DNA of 49,236 nt, from the NCBI GenBank assembly GCA_016201205.1, contig JACQDF010000064.1, positions 1-49,236 of the forward strand, written 5' to 3'. Below are positions 26,054 to 34,538 of this stretch, in pieces; position 1 is the stretch's first letter; every line of letters begins with the position of its first letter. The translations under genes and the position numbers were made by a program. The notes under the pieces were generated by a model that saw nothing but the letters and a program-made list of their open reading frames with translations, ran no database searches and was not told the origin of the DNA. This DNA is from Acidobacteriota bacterium. Lineage in GTDB: Bacteria > Acidobacteriota > Terriglobia > Bryobacterales > Bryobacteraceae.

Positions 26054-27736
26054 ATGCTCGTCGAGCTGCTGGTGGAAAATTACGCCGTCATCGAGCGGCT
26101 GCGCGTGCGCTTTCGCGCCGGCTTCCACGTGCTCAGCGGGGAGACCGGCAGCGGCAAGTCGATCGTCGTCGGCGCCCTCGGCCTGCTGCTTGGCGGGCGG
26201 GCGTCCGCGGAAATGGTCCGCACCGGCGCCGAGCGCGCCCGGGTCGCGGGCATCTTCGAGCTGCCGGACACGCCAGCCGTACGCGCGCAACTGGAATCCG
26301 CCGGCCTGGCGCTCGAGGAGGGAGAGCTGCTGATCGAGCGCGAGATTCTCTCCAACGGCAAGTCCCGGGCCTTCGCAGCCAGCCGGCCGGTCACGGTGAC
26401 CGTGCTCAAGGACCTCGCTGCAATCCTCGGGGAGATCCATGGCCAGCACGACCAGCAGCGGCTGTTCGACATGTCCGGGCAGTTGGACATGCTGGACGAA
26501 TTTGCGCGCGCCGAACCGCTGCTCGACGAAACCGGGCGCCTGTTCGCGGACTGGAACAGCGTGACCGGAGAATTGGAGCAGCTTGACCGCACCGAGCAGG
26601 AGCGGCTGCGGCTGGCCGACCTTTGGTCCTATCAGGTGCGCGAGATCGAAGCGGTTGCCCCCAAGCCGGGCGAGGACGAATCGCTCGAGCAGGAAAAGCG
26701 CCGTTTGCAGAATGTCACCCGCCTCGAGCAGAACGCTTCCGGCGCCTTCGAGGCGCTTTACGATTCTCCCGCGTCGGCCCTTTCACAAATGCGGCAGGCG
26801 CGCAAGCGCATCGAGGATCTGAGCCGGATCGACGCGTCGCTCGAACCGCTGATGGAATCGCTGCGCGGCGCCGAGGCGCAGACAGAGGACGTATCGTACT
26901 CGTTGCGCGATTACCTCGGCAAGCTTGAAGCAGACCCGGCGCGGCTGGATCAGGTCGAGTCCCGGCTGGCGGCCGTGGAGAAACTCAAGCGCAAGTATGG
27001 GGCGACCATCCCGGCGATCCTCACGTTCTATGACACCATCCGCCGCCAGCTTGATTCAGCGGAAAACGCGGAATCCCTCCGCGTGGAGCTGAAAACGAAG
27101 GCCGACCAGGCGGCCGCGTCCTTCCGCGAAGCGGCCGCCCGTCTTTCCCATCTCCGCCAGGAGGCGGCTCGCAAGCTGGAGAAGAAGGTCGAAAGCGAAT
27201 TAGCGTCGCTGGCGATGGAGCGCACGCGGTTCCGGATCGTGTTTTCCGACGCCGGCTGGTCCGCCGGCGGCGTGGATGCGATCGAGTTCCTCATTTCGCC
27301 GAATCTCGGCGAGGAGCCGAGGCCTCTCGATCGAGTCGCCTCGGGAGGAGAATTGTCGCGTGTCGCCCTGGCGTTGAAGACCTGTTTGATCGGCACAAGC
27401 AAGCCGGCTCGAGGCGTGCCGCGCACGCTGGTATTCGACGAGGTCGATGCCGGCATCGGGGGACGCGTCGCGGAAACCGTCGGCCGCCGCCTCAGGCAGA
27501 TTTCCGCATCGAACCAAGTGCTCTGCGTCACGCACCTGGCGCAGATCGCCGGTTTTGCCGATCACCACTACTCGGTCGAGAAACGCGAGTCGAAGGGGCG
27601 CACTGCCGCTGCCATTGAGGAATTGGCTGGTGAGGCTCGCACCCGCGAGATCGGACGCATGCTTTCCGGCGACCACCTCACGCCGGAAGCGATCCGGCAC
27701 GCCGAGCAGTTGCTTAAACTGGGAGCGGCCGGCTAA
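26054..27736 (+). CDS. recN: DNA repair protein RecN
   Basis: The 560-residue SMC-like ATPase acts in double-strand-break repair. Walker A is GETGSGKS (residues 29-36); a central coiled coil (about 150-360) is followed by the C-terminal ATPase half with LSRVALALK (signature), TLVFDEVDAGIGG (Walker B) and the RecN-specific THLAQIAGFADHHY. ATG 26054 is chosen because the RecN N-terminus (MLVELLVENYAVI) begins there. ATGs at 26042 and 26003 are in frame but add non-conserved residues, and none has a good Shine-Dalgarno. I see no LexA-type box upstream. The last 4 bases overlap the convergent YceI-like gene. Confidence 0.95.
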   Translation: MLVELLVENYAVIERLRVRFRAGFHVLSGETGSGKSIVVGALGLLLGGRASAEMVRTGAERARVAGIFELPDTPAVRAQLESAGLALEEGELLIEREILSNGKSRAFAASRPVTVTVLKDLAAILGEIHGQHDQQRLFDMSGQLDMLDEFARAEPLLDETGRLFADWNSVTGELEQLDRTEQERLRLADLWSYQVREIEAVAPKPGEDESLEQEKRRLQNVTRLEQNASGAFEALYDSPASALSQMRQARKRIEDLSRIDASLEPLMESLRGAEAQTEDVSYSLRDYLGKLEADPARLDQVESRLAAVEKLKRKYGATIPAILTFYDTIRRQLDSAENAESLRVELKTKADQAAASFREAAARLSHLRQEAARKLEKKVESELASLAMERTRFRIVFSDAGWSAGGVDAIEFLISPNLGEEPRPLDRVASGGELSRVALALKTCLIGTSKPARGVPRTLVFDEVDAGIGGRVAETVGRRLRQISASNQVLCVTHLAQIAGFADHHYSVEKRESKGRTAAAIEELAGEARTREIGRMLSGDHLTPEAIRHAEQLLKLGAAG

Positions 27737-28314
27737 CGCTGCCCCAAAGCAGCCACACGGAACAGCGCCGTCATCTCATCCTTCGTTCCGACGGTTCCCA
27801 GCCCGGCGCTTGGCGGCTTGAGGCCATAATTGGTCAGCTTGACAACGCTCTTTCCGTCAAAGAGGAGTTTGCCGGACTCGAGCGTCACGTCCAGCGTCGC
27901 CGGCTTGCCGATTCCGCGAATCGTCAGCGTGCCATCGACCGTGAAGCGGTTATTTCCCAGCGCGGTGACTTTGCTCGACTGGAAGCGCATCTCCGGGTAC
28001 TGCCTCACCGCCAGCATGTCTTTCAACGTGTAGTCGATGACTTTCTTCAGGTCCTTCGGGCTCAGCCAGGTGTCATGGCAGACGACGCTCGCCGAGTCGA
28101 TCTTCAGTTCAACTCGCGAGTTCGACGGGTTGCCGGCGTCGAACACGAGCTTGCCTTGGTAGCGCGGAAAAACGAAGTGGTGCTTCTTGCCCTTCATCAG
28201 GCCGGTTTTCTCGACGTCCAGGGCGATCTGATTGTCCCCGCCCGGCTCGATGCGATACTCGGCCGGCTGGGCAAGCAGGGCGCCGGCGGCGAGAAGTAAG
28301 AGAACGGGTGCCAT
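27733..28314 (-). CDS. YceI-like exported lipid-binding-fold protein
   Basis: The 193-residue protein has a short signal peptide (APVLLLLAAGALLAQ). A YceI-type lipocalin-like beta-barrel follows: YRIEPGGDNQIALDVEKTG, then FDAGNPSNSRVELKIDSASV, YPEMRFQSSKV and FTVDGTLTIRGIGKPATLDV. YceI proteins bind isoprenoid-type ligands in the periplasm. The usual TxFTHG region is altered here (KKHHFVFPRYQGKLVFD), so ligand binding may differ. It is convergent with recN with a 4-base overlap. Confidence 0.82.
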   Translation of the reverse strand: MAPVLLLLAAGALLAQPAEYRIEPGGDNQIALDVEKTGLMKGKKHHFVFPRYQGKLVFDAGNPSNSRVELKIDSASVVCHDTWLSPKDLKKVIDYTLKDMLAVRQYPEMRFQSSKVTALGNNRFTVDGTLTIRGIGKPATLDVTLESGKLLFDGKSVVKLTNYGLKPPSAGLGTVGTKDEMTALFRVAALGQR

Positions 28315-28393
28315 ACGCTTCTAATATTACTCCCGGCTGCCATCAATGCGGCAGCGGATCAAGTGGCGCGCGGGCAGGCCGTCTGTTTTGCAG

Positions 28394-28399
28394 TAGAAT
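28394..28399 (+). promoter_or_regulatory. -10 element giving a leaderless start for the DUF4143 ATPase
   Basis: TAGAAT (5/6 match to TATAAT) ends 6 bases before the ATG at 28406. Normal spacing would put transcription initiation at or next to the A of the start codon. There is no Shine-Dalgarno and no good -35. This suggests leaderless expression and is inferred from spacing alone. The gap 28315-28393 shows nothing else. Confidence 0.4.
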
Positions 28400-28405
28400 T
28401 GAAAT

Positions 28406-29641
28406 ATGGACGGGAAAACCTACCTCCCTCGAACCATCGAAGCCTTCATTGCCAATGCCACTACGCAGTTCCCCGTTCTGCTTTTGACCGGCGCAAGGCA
28501 GGTCGGTAAGACAACTGTTCTTAGGCACTTGAGCGGGCAGGAGCGAGCGTATGTGACGCTCGACGATCCGCTGGTCTTGAGTGTCGCCAGAGAAGATCCC
28601 GCATTGTTCTTTCAAAGATTCCGTCCTCCGCTATTGATCGATGAAATCCAATATGCGCCGGGGTTGCTTCCCTACATCAAGATGGAGGCCGACCGCGGCC
28701 GGCGGCCCGGTCTGTTCTGGCTCACCGGATCGCAGCACTTCCATCTCATGAAGGGCATTTCAGAGTCCCTCGCGGGACGGGTCGCTGTGGTTCACCTTCT
28801 CGGCTTGTCGCGCCGGGAGCTGCTCGGGACAGATGCACAGGCGGAGCCCTTCTTGCCGGTTCAAGGTCCGATCGGCAGCCGTATGAAAACCGGCGGGACC
28901 CTTTCGCTTTCGGGGATTTACAAGCTCATCTGGCGAGGGGCCTTTCCGGCTGTTGCTCTGAACGAGGCCGTGGATCGCGATCTGTTCTACGGTTCTTACG
29001 TGCAAACCTATTTGCAGCGGGACGTCCGCGATCTGGCTCGAGTCGGCGATGAGATGGTTTTTCTCCGCTTCGTCCGCGCGCTGGCGGCAAGAACAGCGCA
29101 GATTCTGAACATTTCCGACCTGGCCCGTGATGCCGGCGTGGCGGTAAACACGGCCAGGAGCTGGCTGTCCATCTTGCAGGCATCAGGCATTGCTTACCTG
29201 CTGGAACCCTATCACAGCAACATAAGCAAGCGGATGATCAAGGCTCCCAAGTCATACCTCCTGGACACGGGGCTGTGCGCCTATCTCACCGGGTGGTCGA
29301 GCCCCGAAACTCTGGAAGCAGGCGCCATGGGCGGCCCCATCCTCGAAACCTGGATCCTCTCCGAACTGCTTCGCAGCTATCACCACCGCGGTCTTTCCCC
29401 GCCTTTCTACTACTATCGGGACAAGGACAAGCAGGAAATCGATCTTCTGATCGTGCGGGATGGAACCGTGTATCCGCTGGAGTTCAAGAAAACAGCCTCG
29501 CCGGGCAGACGCGATGCCGGACGTTTCCGCCTTTTGGAGAAACTGGGCATGCCCATCGGGGCCGGGGGTGTGATCTGCCTGGCAGAACAGAGCCTGCCTT
29601 TAACAGAGACCGCGCAATCAATCCCGATAACGGCTCTATGA
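28406..29641 (+). CDS. AAA-type ATPase with DUF4143 domain
   Basis: The 411-residue protein has an N-terminal AAA_14 ATPase with Walker A GARQVGKT (residues 29-36), Walker B PLLIDEIQY, sensor TGSQHF and an SLAGR arginine-finger-like segment. A C-terminal DUF4143 domain contains the restriction-endonuclease-like pattern EIDLLIVRDGTVYPLEFKK. The central part (ISDLARDAGVAVNTARSWLSILQASG) looks like a winged helix. The family is widespread, mobile and of unclear function, often proposed to be a stress- or defence-related nucleotide switch. It starts an accessory segment that also holds a transposase remnant and a protease cassette. Confidence 0.88.
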   Translation: MDGKTYLPRTIEAFIANATTQFPVLLLTGARQVGKTTVLRHLSGQERAYVTLDDPLVLSVAREDPALFFQRFRPPLLIDEIQYAPGLLPYIKMEADRGRRPGLFWLTGSQHFHLMKGISESLAGRVAVVHLLGLSRRELLGTDAQAEPFLPVQGPIGSRMKTGGTLSLSGIYKLIWRGAFPAVALNEAVDRDLFYGSYVQTYLQRDVRDLARVGDEMVFLRFVRALAARTAQILNISDLARDAGVAVNTARSWLSILQASGIAYLLEPYHSNISKRMIKAPKSYLLDTGLCAYLTGWSSPETLEAGAMGGPILETWILSELLRSYHHRGLSPPFYYYRDKDKQEIDLLIVRDGTVYPLEFKKTASPGRRDAGRFRLLEKLGMPIGAGGVICLAEQSLPLTETAQSIPITAL

Positions 29642-29821
29642 GCAGCTACGGCGGCTACGCATCGCGTCCCCGGACGTGTCAACATGGGTCCTATGCGAGT
29701 GCCCGTGCTGCTGTTGGCTTCGGCGGTCGAACACCTTGTGGCATTGCTGACATTGGTAGCGCTGGCGGTTCTTAGGCTTACCGAACTTCCGGCAGTCGAT
29801 CCGGCAGTTGTGGCAGGTCAT
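29636..29821 (-). pseudogene. Zinc-ribbon fragment resembling IS1-type transposase N-terminus
   Basis: The 61-residue reading frame begins with two CxxC pairs, CHNCRIDCRKFGKP and YQCQQCHKVFD (spacing about 20). This is the pattern of the zinc ribbon at the start of IS1-family InsA-like proteins. After about residue 32 the sequence turns low-complexity (QQQHGHSHRTH) and ends without helix-turn-helix or DDE motifs, so the transposase is truncated. It has a strong Shine-Dalgarno (AGAGGAG just before the ATG) and a good upstream promoter, so the peptide could still be made. The 3' end overlaps the DUF4143 gene by 6 bases. Confidence 0.5.
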
Positions 29822-29898
29822 GGAATCTCCTCTTGAGATCCGCAGCCTGAAGCCGGATAATGGGGTTGCGAGTCCGTTCGGCTTCGGCTGTACGGATG

Positions 29899-29936
29899 AA
29901 AGCCCCGGTTAGCGTTAGCGCGCGGGCCGGGGCTTT
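29899..29936. terminator. Strong hairpin between transposase fragment and divergent promoters
   Basis: AAAGCCCCGG (29899-29908) pairs perfectly with CCGGGGCTTT (29927-29936) over an 18-base loop. Only three Ts follow on either strand. On the minus strand it lies just downstream of the predicted start site at about 29945, so it could be a terminator-attenuator or the body of a very short RNA. On the plus strand it insulates the protease cassette from upstream transcription. Confidence 0.5.
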
Positions 29937-29951
29937 GTGCTTCATGAGATG

Positions 29952-29980
29952 AATATACGTAACCCCCTACCGTATGTCAA
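29952..29980 (-). promoter_or_regulatory. Near-consensus leftward sigma-70-type promoter
   Basis: On the minus strand, TTGACA (29980-29975) and TATATT (29957-29952) are separated by exactly 17 bases. It points towards the hairpin and the zinc-ribbon fragment. The -35 elements of this and the rightward promoter are only 3 bases apart. Confidence 0.7.
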
Positions 29981-29983
29981 GGG

Positions 29984-30013
29984 TTGATTTTTGGTGAGAG
30001 GGTCACGTATACT
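29984..30013 (+). promoter_or_regulatory. Rightward sigma-70-type promoter, almost leaderless
   Basis: TTGATT (29984-29989) and TATACT (30008-30013) are separated by 18 bases. Initiation would fall at about 30020-30021, and the first codons are GTG at 30020 and ATG at 30023, so the mRNA of the small KGG-type gene would have no or almost no leader. An inverted 6-mer pair (ATACGT at 29955-29960, ACGTAT at 30005-30010) brackets both promoters. Confidence 0.65.
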
Positions 30014-30022
30014 AGGGTTGTG

Positions 30023-30190
30023 ATGGCCAAGAAGAGATTGCCGCCGGAAGTGCTGGAATACTTCGTCAAGATGGGAAGGAAGGGTGGGCTGATAGGAGGG
30101 CGAACGAGGGCGGCACGCTTGACTCCAGAGCAACGCAGCGAGAGCGCACGGAAGGCAGTTTTGGCACGATGGAAAAAGACAGGACAGTAG
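30023..30190 (+). CDS. Small basic protein with KGG/TPEQR...ARW motif
   Basis: The 55-residue, strongly basic protein contains RKGGLIGGRTRAARLTPEQR followed by ARKAVLARW. This pattern is seen in small conserved bacterial proteins of unknown role, probably nucleic-acid binding. It has no Shine-Dalgarno, and the promoter places it as a leaderless first gene. Its 3' end overlaps the protease start by 22 bases. GC is lower than in the flanking core genes. It is the first of three genes in a compact cassette. Confidence 0.65.
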   Translation: MAKKRLPPEVLEYFVKMGRKGGLIGGRTRAARLTPEQRSESARKAVLARWKKTGQ

Positions 30191-31107
30191 CTGAAGACCT
30201 CTCTGCGCGCATTAATCAGCCGCCACCGACGGCGAACGAGTTCGTCGAACATGAACTCCATGGGAGACTAGCGACCATCGAAAGCCTGTTTTCAGCGCAT
30301 GCCCTAAGCCTGAATGGCCCGCTCATTGATGGGGTTGATGACATTCTGAGAACGGCCGTGGAGAGGCGAAGCCGATCGGGCACGAATAAGCGCAAGCTTG
30401 TGATTGTTCTCACGACCGGCGGTGGGTTCATTGAGACCGTCCAAAGAATGGTAGATACCGTTAGGAAGCACTACAAGCTCGTCGATTTCGTGGTCCCCAA
30501 TCAGGCGTTCTCCGCCGGGACTATTTTCGCGATGTCCGGCGACGCCATTCACATGGACTACTACTCGCGCCTTGGTCCAATCGACCCCCAAGTGGAAACG
30601 CAAATGGGAAGACGGATATCGGCTTTGGGCTACCTTGAAAGGTACGGCGCACTGCTCAAGAGGGCCCAAGACCCAAAAGCACAGATCTCTCCAGCTGAAA
30701 TCAGTTTACTGGTCAATGCGTTCGATCAGGGGGAGTTGTACCATTACGAGCAAGCGCGAGAGCTTTCAATTGCCTTACTGGAAGAGTGGCTGGTCAAGTA
30801 CAAATCATTCAAGAATTGGACGAAGACGGAAACTCACGGAGTGCGCGTTACGAAGCAGATGAAGAAGTTGCGGGCTCAAGCCATAGGTAAACAACTAAAC
30901 GACACGCAAAAATGGCACTCCCATGGTTATGGAATCTCAATGGAGGTTCTCAGGCGCGACATCAACCTCCGGATCGACGATTTTGGGGCAAGCACGGAGA
31001 GAAGCCAAGCCATCCGTGGTTACCATGATCTATTGTCGGACTATATGGTCAAGGTTAGGGCGAACGGCACAATTCACATCGTCAATGACTATCGGTCATT
31101 CATGTGA
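30169..31107 (+). CDS. SDH-type (ClpP/SppA-fold) serine protease
   Basis: The 312-residue protein has a crotonase-like core of the serine dehydrogenase proteinase type. It shows an oxyanion-type glycine loop (VIVLTTGGGF, residues 78-87), the nucleophile segment NQAFSAGTIFAMSGDAIHMD with Ser115, and SRLGPIDPQ (133-141), the proposed assembly and substrate-loop signature. The C-terminus has the family-like WHSHGYGI. There is no signal peptide and no transmembrane helix, so unlike SppA it is cytoplasmic. The catalytic base is not clear from sequence. It overlaps the small basic gene upstream and is followed 19 bases later by a 71-residue gene with its own Shine-Dalgarno. Base composition is visibly lower in GC than core genes, suggesting transfer. 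Confidence 0.75.
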   Translation: MEKDRTVAEDLSARINQPPPTANEFVEHELHGRLATIESLFSAHALSLNGPLIDGVDDILRTAVERRSRSGTNKRKLVIVLTTGGGFIETVQRMVDTVRKHYKLVDFVVPNQAFSAGTIFAMSGDAIHMDYYSRLGPIDPQVETQMGRRISALGYLERYGALLKRAQDPKAQISPAEISLLVNAFDQGELYHYEQARELSIALLEEWLVKYKSFKNWTKTETHGVRVTKQMKKLRAQAIGKQLNDTQKWHSHGYGISMEVLRRDINLRIDDFGASTERSQAIRGYHDLLSDYMVKVRANGTIHIVNDYRSFM

Positions 31108-31126
31108 GGCATAAGGAGCCAACGAT

Positions 31127-31342
31127 ATGCTACGACCTGTAGATATTGAGGAGATCCTCAACAATCATCCGCACATAAACAAGAAGCAGCTTGCGGAGGC
31201 ACTGGAACTGTTGGCAGAGCTGCAAAAGCAGGGAGTCAACTCACTCAGGCCCCGAATATCATCCCCGTTTGATCGACGACGAGCGAGACTCTTAGATGAC
31301 CTCTCAAATGATCCGCGCGTCGTTCGGCTCCGGTCCAAATAA
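31127..31342 (+). CDS. Small conserved-looking helical protein, third gene of the protease cassette
   Basis: The 71-residue protein is not recognised. It has AAGGAG at 31113-31118 and an ATG 8 bases later. The N-terminal half (VDIEEILNNHPHINKKQLAEALELLAELQKQG) is predicted helical and amphipathic. The C-terminal half is basic (RRRARLLDDLSNDPRVVRLRSK). There is no membrane segment. It could be a substrate, adaptor or DNA-binding partner of the protease, but this is only positional inference. Confidence 0.6.
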   Translation: MLRPVDIEEILNNHPHINKKQLAEALELLAELQKQGVNSLRPRISSPFDRRRARLLDDLSNDPRVVRLRSK

Positions 31343-31417
31343 AACGCTGATGCCGAATCGCACCAGCAAAGGGCCGTCAACCACCTTTTTAGCGCACTAC
31401 CTGGTGCACGACAAGCA

Positions 31418-32284
31418 GTGACGCCGCCTGTTCGCGTCGGGCTGCACGTGTCCATTGCGGGATCGCTTGCGGCGGCTGCCCGAAAGGCGCACGAGCTGGG
31501 CGCCAGCACGTTCCAGATTTTCTCCGCCAGCCCGCGGATGTGGCGCGCTGCCGGCGCGGACCCGGACGACATCGCCCGGCTGAAGCAGCTACGCGCGCGC
31601 TATGACTTACGGCCGCTGGTGGTGCACGGCAACTACCTGATCAATCTGGCGGCGGCGGACCGCGTGGTGCGCGACAAGTCCGTTGCGGCGTTTAGGGAAG
31701 AAGCAGGACGCTGCGCTGCGATCGGCGCCGAGTACCTGGTAGCGCATCCGGGGAACTATCGCGGGCAAAGCGTTGCGCAAGCGATCCGCATGTTCGCGGA
31801 CTCCCTCGAGCAGGCCACCGCCGGATTGGCGGCAGGCAGCCTCACCCTGCTGCTCGAATGCACGGCGGGCCAGGGAAGCGCCCTGGGGAGCCGCCTGGAG
31901 GAATTGGCCGAGTTGCGGCGAGCCGCCGCCGGCAAGACCCCCTTGCCCGTCGGCTACTGCCTCGATACCTGCCACTTGCTGGCCGCCGGCTACGACATCG
32001 CGACCGAGGAGGGGCTGGAAGCGACTCTGGAACAAGCTCAGCGCTGGCTGGGCCTTGAAAGCATCCCGGTGCTGCACGCCAACGACTCGAAGGCGCCGCT
32101 CGGCTCGCACCGCGACCGCCATGAGCACATCGGCAAGGGGCACATCGGCCCACAGGCGTTTGGCCGCATCCTGAGGCATCCGAAGCTGGCGGGCAAGGCG
32201 TTCATCCTGGAGACGCCGGTCGAGAAAGAGGGCGACGACTTGCGCAATTTGCGGGCGTTGAAGAGGCTGGCGAGGAGGCCGTGA
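31418..32284 (+). CDS. nfo: Endonuclease IV (deoxyribonuclease IV)
   Basis: The 288-residue TIM-barrel AP endonuclease cleaves 5' to abasic sites in base-excision repair, using three zinc ions. Metal-binding segments are intact: GLHVSIAGS, VVHGNYLINL, AHPGNYRG, LLLECTAGQG, CLDTCHLLAAGYD and HANDSKAPLGSHRDRHEHIGKGHIG, then FILETP. Length is typical. The start is taken as GTG 31418, the first start codon before the conserved GLHVS; the Shine-Dalgarno is weak. It lies 75 bases after the protease cassette and marks the return to core DNA. Confidence 0.95.
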   Translation: MTPPVRVGLHVSIAGSLAAAARKAHELGASTFQIFSASPRMWRAAGADPDDIARLKQLRARYDLRPLVVHGNYLINLAAADRVVRDKSVAAFREEAGRCAAIGAEYLVAHPGNYRGQSVAQAIRMFADSLEQATAGLAAGSLTLLLECTAGQGSALGSRLEELAELRRAAAGKTPLPVGYCLDTCHLLAAGYDIATEEGLEATLEQAQRWLGLESIPVLHANDSKAPLGSHRDRHEHIGKGHIGPQAFGRILRHPKLAGKAFILETPVEKEGDDLRNLRALKRLARRP

Positions 32285-32307
32285 CTGGCGGCACAACCCT
32301 GACAACC

Positions 32308-32475
32308 TTAACAACACTTCGCGCGCAGATACTTCGAGCGTAAGCGGCGCTCCCAGAAGCGCCGCCATTCTTCGGCCGAATGCGAGAGCCCGCGCGCGGC
32401 CAGATACCGCTCATAGGCGCTTTCGTCGGAGAGCTCTTTCAGGAGCCCTCGGAGAATATGCCACAACGCTCTCAT
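32308..32475 (-). CDS. YbdD/YjiX-family small protein, CstA partner
   Basis: The 55-residue protein ends in KYLRAKCC and has the pattern [27 protein letters not shown]...[11 protein letters not shown]. This fits the YbdD/YjiX (DUF466) family, whose genes follow cstA/btsT and whose products support the peptide or pyruvate transporter. ATG 32475 is chosen: it forms an ATGA overlap with the cstA stop (32472-32475) and has GGAGGA just upstream. The frame remains open to 32559, but that lies inside cstA. Confidence 0.85.
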   Translation of the reverse strand: MRALWHILRGLLKELSDESAYERYLAARGLSHSAEEWRRFWERRLRSKYLRAKCC

Positions 32476-34538
32476 ATTTCCTCCGGCCGGAGCCGCGACA
32501 CGACAAACGGCGCTTCCCGCACCTTGGCTTCGCGTGTGCCGCGCAGGATGCCGATCCACAGCCTGATGGAATCCGCCAGGATCGCGGTCACCAGCACCAG
32601 AAAAACGCCGCAGACGGCTGCGTCAAGGCGGTTATTGAAGATCAGCGTCTCTGTTTCGGCGATCCTGGCGGCCACCACCTTGCCGCCGCGCAGCGCGTTT
32701 TCGAGCTGATCGGCTTGCGCCAGGAAACCGATCCGCGGCAGCGGCGAAAAAATCTTCTGCCAGCCCGCGGTGAACGTCACCGTCACCAGCCACGCCAGCG
32801 GTGTGCACGTGATCCACAGGTAGCGGGCGCCGTGCATCTTCAGCAGAATCGTCGTCGCCACGCACAGCGCGATGGCCGCCAGCAACTGGTTGGCGATCCC
32901 GAACAAAGGCCACAGCGAGTTGATGCCGCCCAGCGGGTCCACCACGCCCTGCACAAGAAAGTAGCCCCAGGCCAGCACAATCAGCGCGCTGGCGCCGATC
33001 ACGCCCGGCATCCAGCTCGTCTCCCCCAGCTTCTTGTGCACATTGCCGAGCAGGTCTTGCAGCATGAAGCGGCCGACGCGCGTTCCAGCGTCGATCACGG
33101 TGAGGATGAACAGCGCCTCGAACATGATGGCGAAGTGATACCAGAAGCCGAGGATGGCGCGGCCTCCGCCGGTCGAGGCGAAGATATGCGCCATACCCAA
33201 TGCCAGCGAGGGCGCGCCGCCGGTGCGGTAGAACAGCGTCTCTTCGCCCACGTCGCGCGCCAGCTCGGTCATTTCGAGCGCGGTTACGGGAAAGCCCCAG
33301 GAGGAGATGGTGGCGGTGGCGGCGTCGGGCGTTGCCCCCACAATACCCGCGGGCGAGTTGACGGCGAAGTACACACCCGGCTGGAGCACGCTGGCGGCGA
33401 TCATCGCCATGATGGCGACGAAGCTCTCGAGCAGCATCGAGCCGTAGCCCACCGGCCACACGTGCCACTCCTTGGCGACCATCTTGGGCGTGGTTCCCGA
33501 GGAGATCAGCGAATGAAACCCGCTGACGGCCCCGCAGGCGATAGTGATGAAGCAGAAGGGAAAAATCTTGCCGGCGAAGATCGGCCCGTTGCCATCGACA
33601 AAGCGGGTGAAGGCGGGCAATTCCAGATTCGGCCGCACGAAGAGAATGCCCACGCCCAGCAGCAGCACCACGCCGAGCTTGACGAAGGTGCTCAGATAAT
33701 CACGCGGGGCGAGCAGCAGCCAGACGGGCAGGGCGCTGGCGAAAAAGCCGTACAGGATCACGGCGAAGGCGAGCGCCAGTCCGCTCATCGTGAACCACGG
33801 CGCCAGCGTGGCCGATTTGCTCACCGCCTCACCGGCGAAGATGCTCGCCAGCACCAGCAGGAAGCCGAGGATCGATCCCTCGAGCACCTTGCCCGGCCGC
33901 CAGTAGCGCAGGTAGAGCCCCATGAAGACGGCGATGGGCATGGTGGCGGCGATGGTAAACGTGCCCCAGGGACTGCCTTTCAGCGCATTCACCACCACCA
34001 GCGCCACCACCGCCAGCAGAATGATCATGATCAGCAGCACGGTGACGAGCGCGGTGAAGCCGCCGAGCTTTCCGATCTCCTCGCGGGCCATCTGCCCGAG
34101 GGATTTGCCGTCCCGGCGCATCGAGCTGAACAGGATCACGAAATCCTGGACGGCGCCGCCCAGCACGGCGCCGGCGATGATCCACAGCGTCCCGGGCAAA
34201 TAGCCGAACTGAGCCGCCAGCGTCGGCCCCACCAGCGGTCCGGGGCCGGCGATGGCGGCGAAGTGGTGGCCGAAGAGGATCCACTTGTTGGTGGGCTCGA
34301 AGTCGTGGCCGTTGCGCAGCCGTTCGGCGGGCGTGGCCCGTTCGTTGTTGAGCGCCATCACTTTGGCGGCGATGAATTTCGCATAGAAGCGGAAGCCGAT
34401 GAGGTAAGTCGAGACGGCGGCCAGCACCAGCCACATGCTGTTGACGGTTTCCCCGCGGCTGAGGGCAACGCCCGCCAGCGCATAGGCGCCCAGAACGGCG
34501 ATACCTGCCCAGATCAGGTGGCCTGCGATTTTCTTCAT
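32472..34538 (-). CDS. cstA: Carbon starvation protein CstA family transporter
   Basis: The 688-residue membrane protein has about 16 transmembrane helices. CstA hallmarks include [20 protein letters not shown], the [41 protein letters not shown] block and [11 protein letters not shown]. Relatives import peptides or pyruvate under carbon limitation. The C-terminal region has an extracytoplasmic-looking insert before a last helix. The start ATG 34538 matches the family N-terminus. The stop overlaps the ybdD-like start, so the two are coupled. The divergent tadA begins about 130 bases away. Confidence 0.94.
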   Translation of the reverse strand: MKKIAGHLIWAGIAVLGAYALAGVALSRGETVNSMWLVLAAVSTYLIGFRFYAKFIAAKVMALNNERATPAERLRNGHDFEPTNKWILFGHHFAAIAGPGPLVGPTLAAQFGYLPGTLWIIAGAVLGGAVQDFVILFSSMRRDGKSLGQMAREEIGKLGGFTALVTVLLIMIILLAVVALVVVNALKGSPWGTFTIAATMPIAVFMGLYLRYWRPGKVLEGSILGFLLVLASIFAGEAVSKSATLAPWFTMSGLALAFAVILYGFFASALPVWLLLAPRDYLSTFVKLGVVLLLGVGILFVRPNLELPAFTRFVDGNGPIFAGKIFPFCFITIACGAVSGFHSLISSGTTPKMVAKEWHVWPVGYGSMLLESFVAIMAMIAASVLQPGVYFAVNSPAGIVGATPDAATATISSWGFPVTALEMTELARDVGEETLFYRTGGAPSLALGMAHIFASTGGGRAILGFWYHFAIMFEALFILTVIDAGTRVGRFMLQDLLGNVHKKLGETSWMPGVIGASALIVLAWGYFLVQGVVDPLGGINSLWPLFGIANQLLAAIALCVATTILLKMHGARYLWITCTPLAWLVTVTFTAGWQKIFSPLPRIGFLAQADQLENALRGGKVVAARIAETETLIFNNRLDAAVCGVFLVLVTAILADSIRLWIGILRGTREAKVREAPFVVSRLRPEEI

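Noticed and set aside
29636-29821. Complete insertion sequence
   Set aside because: Only an N-terminal zinc-ribbon fragment is present; no catalytic transposase part and no terminal inverted repeats or target duplication were found around it.
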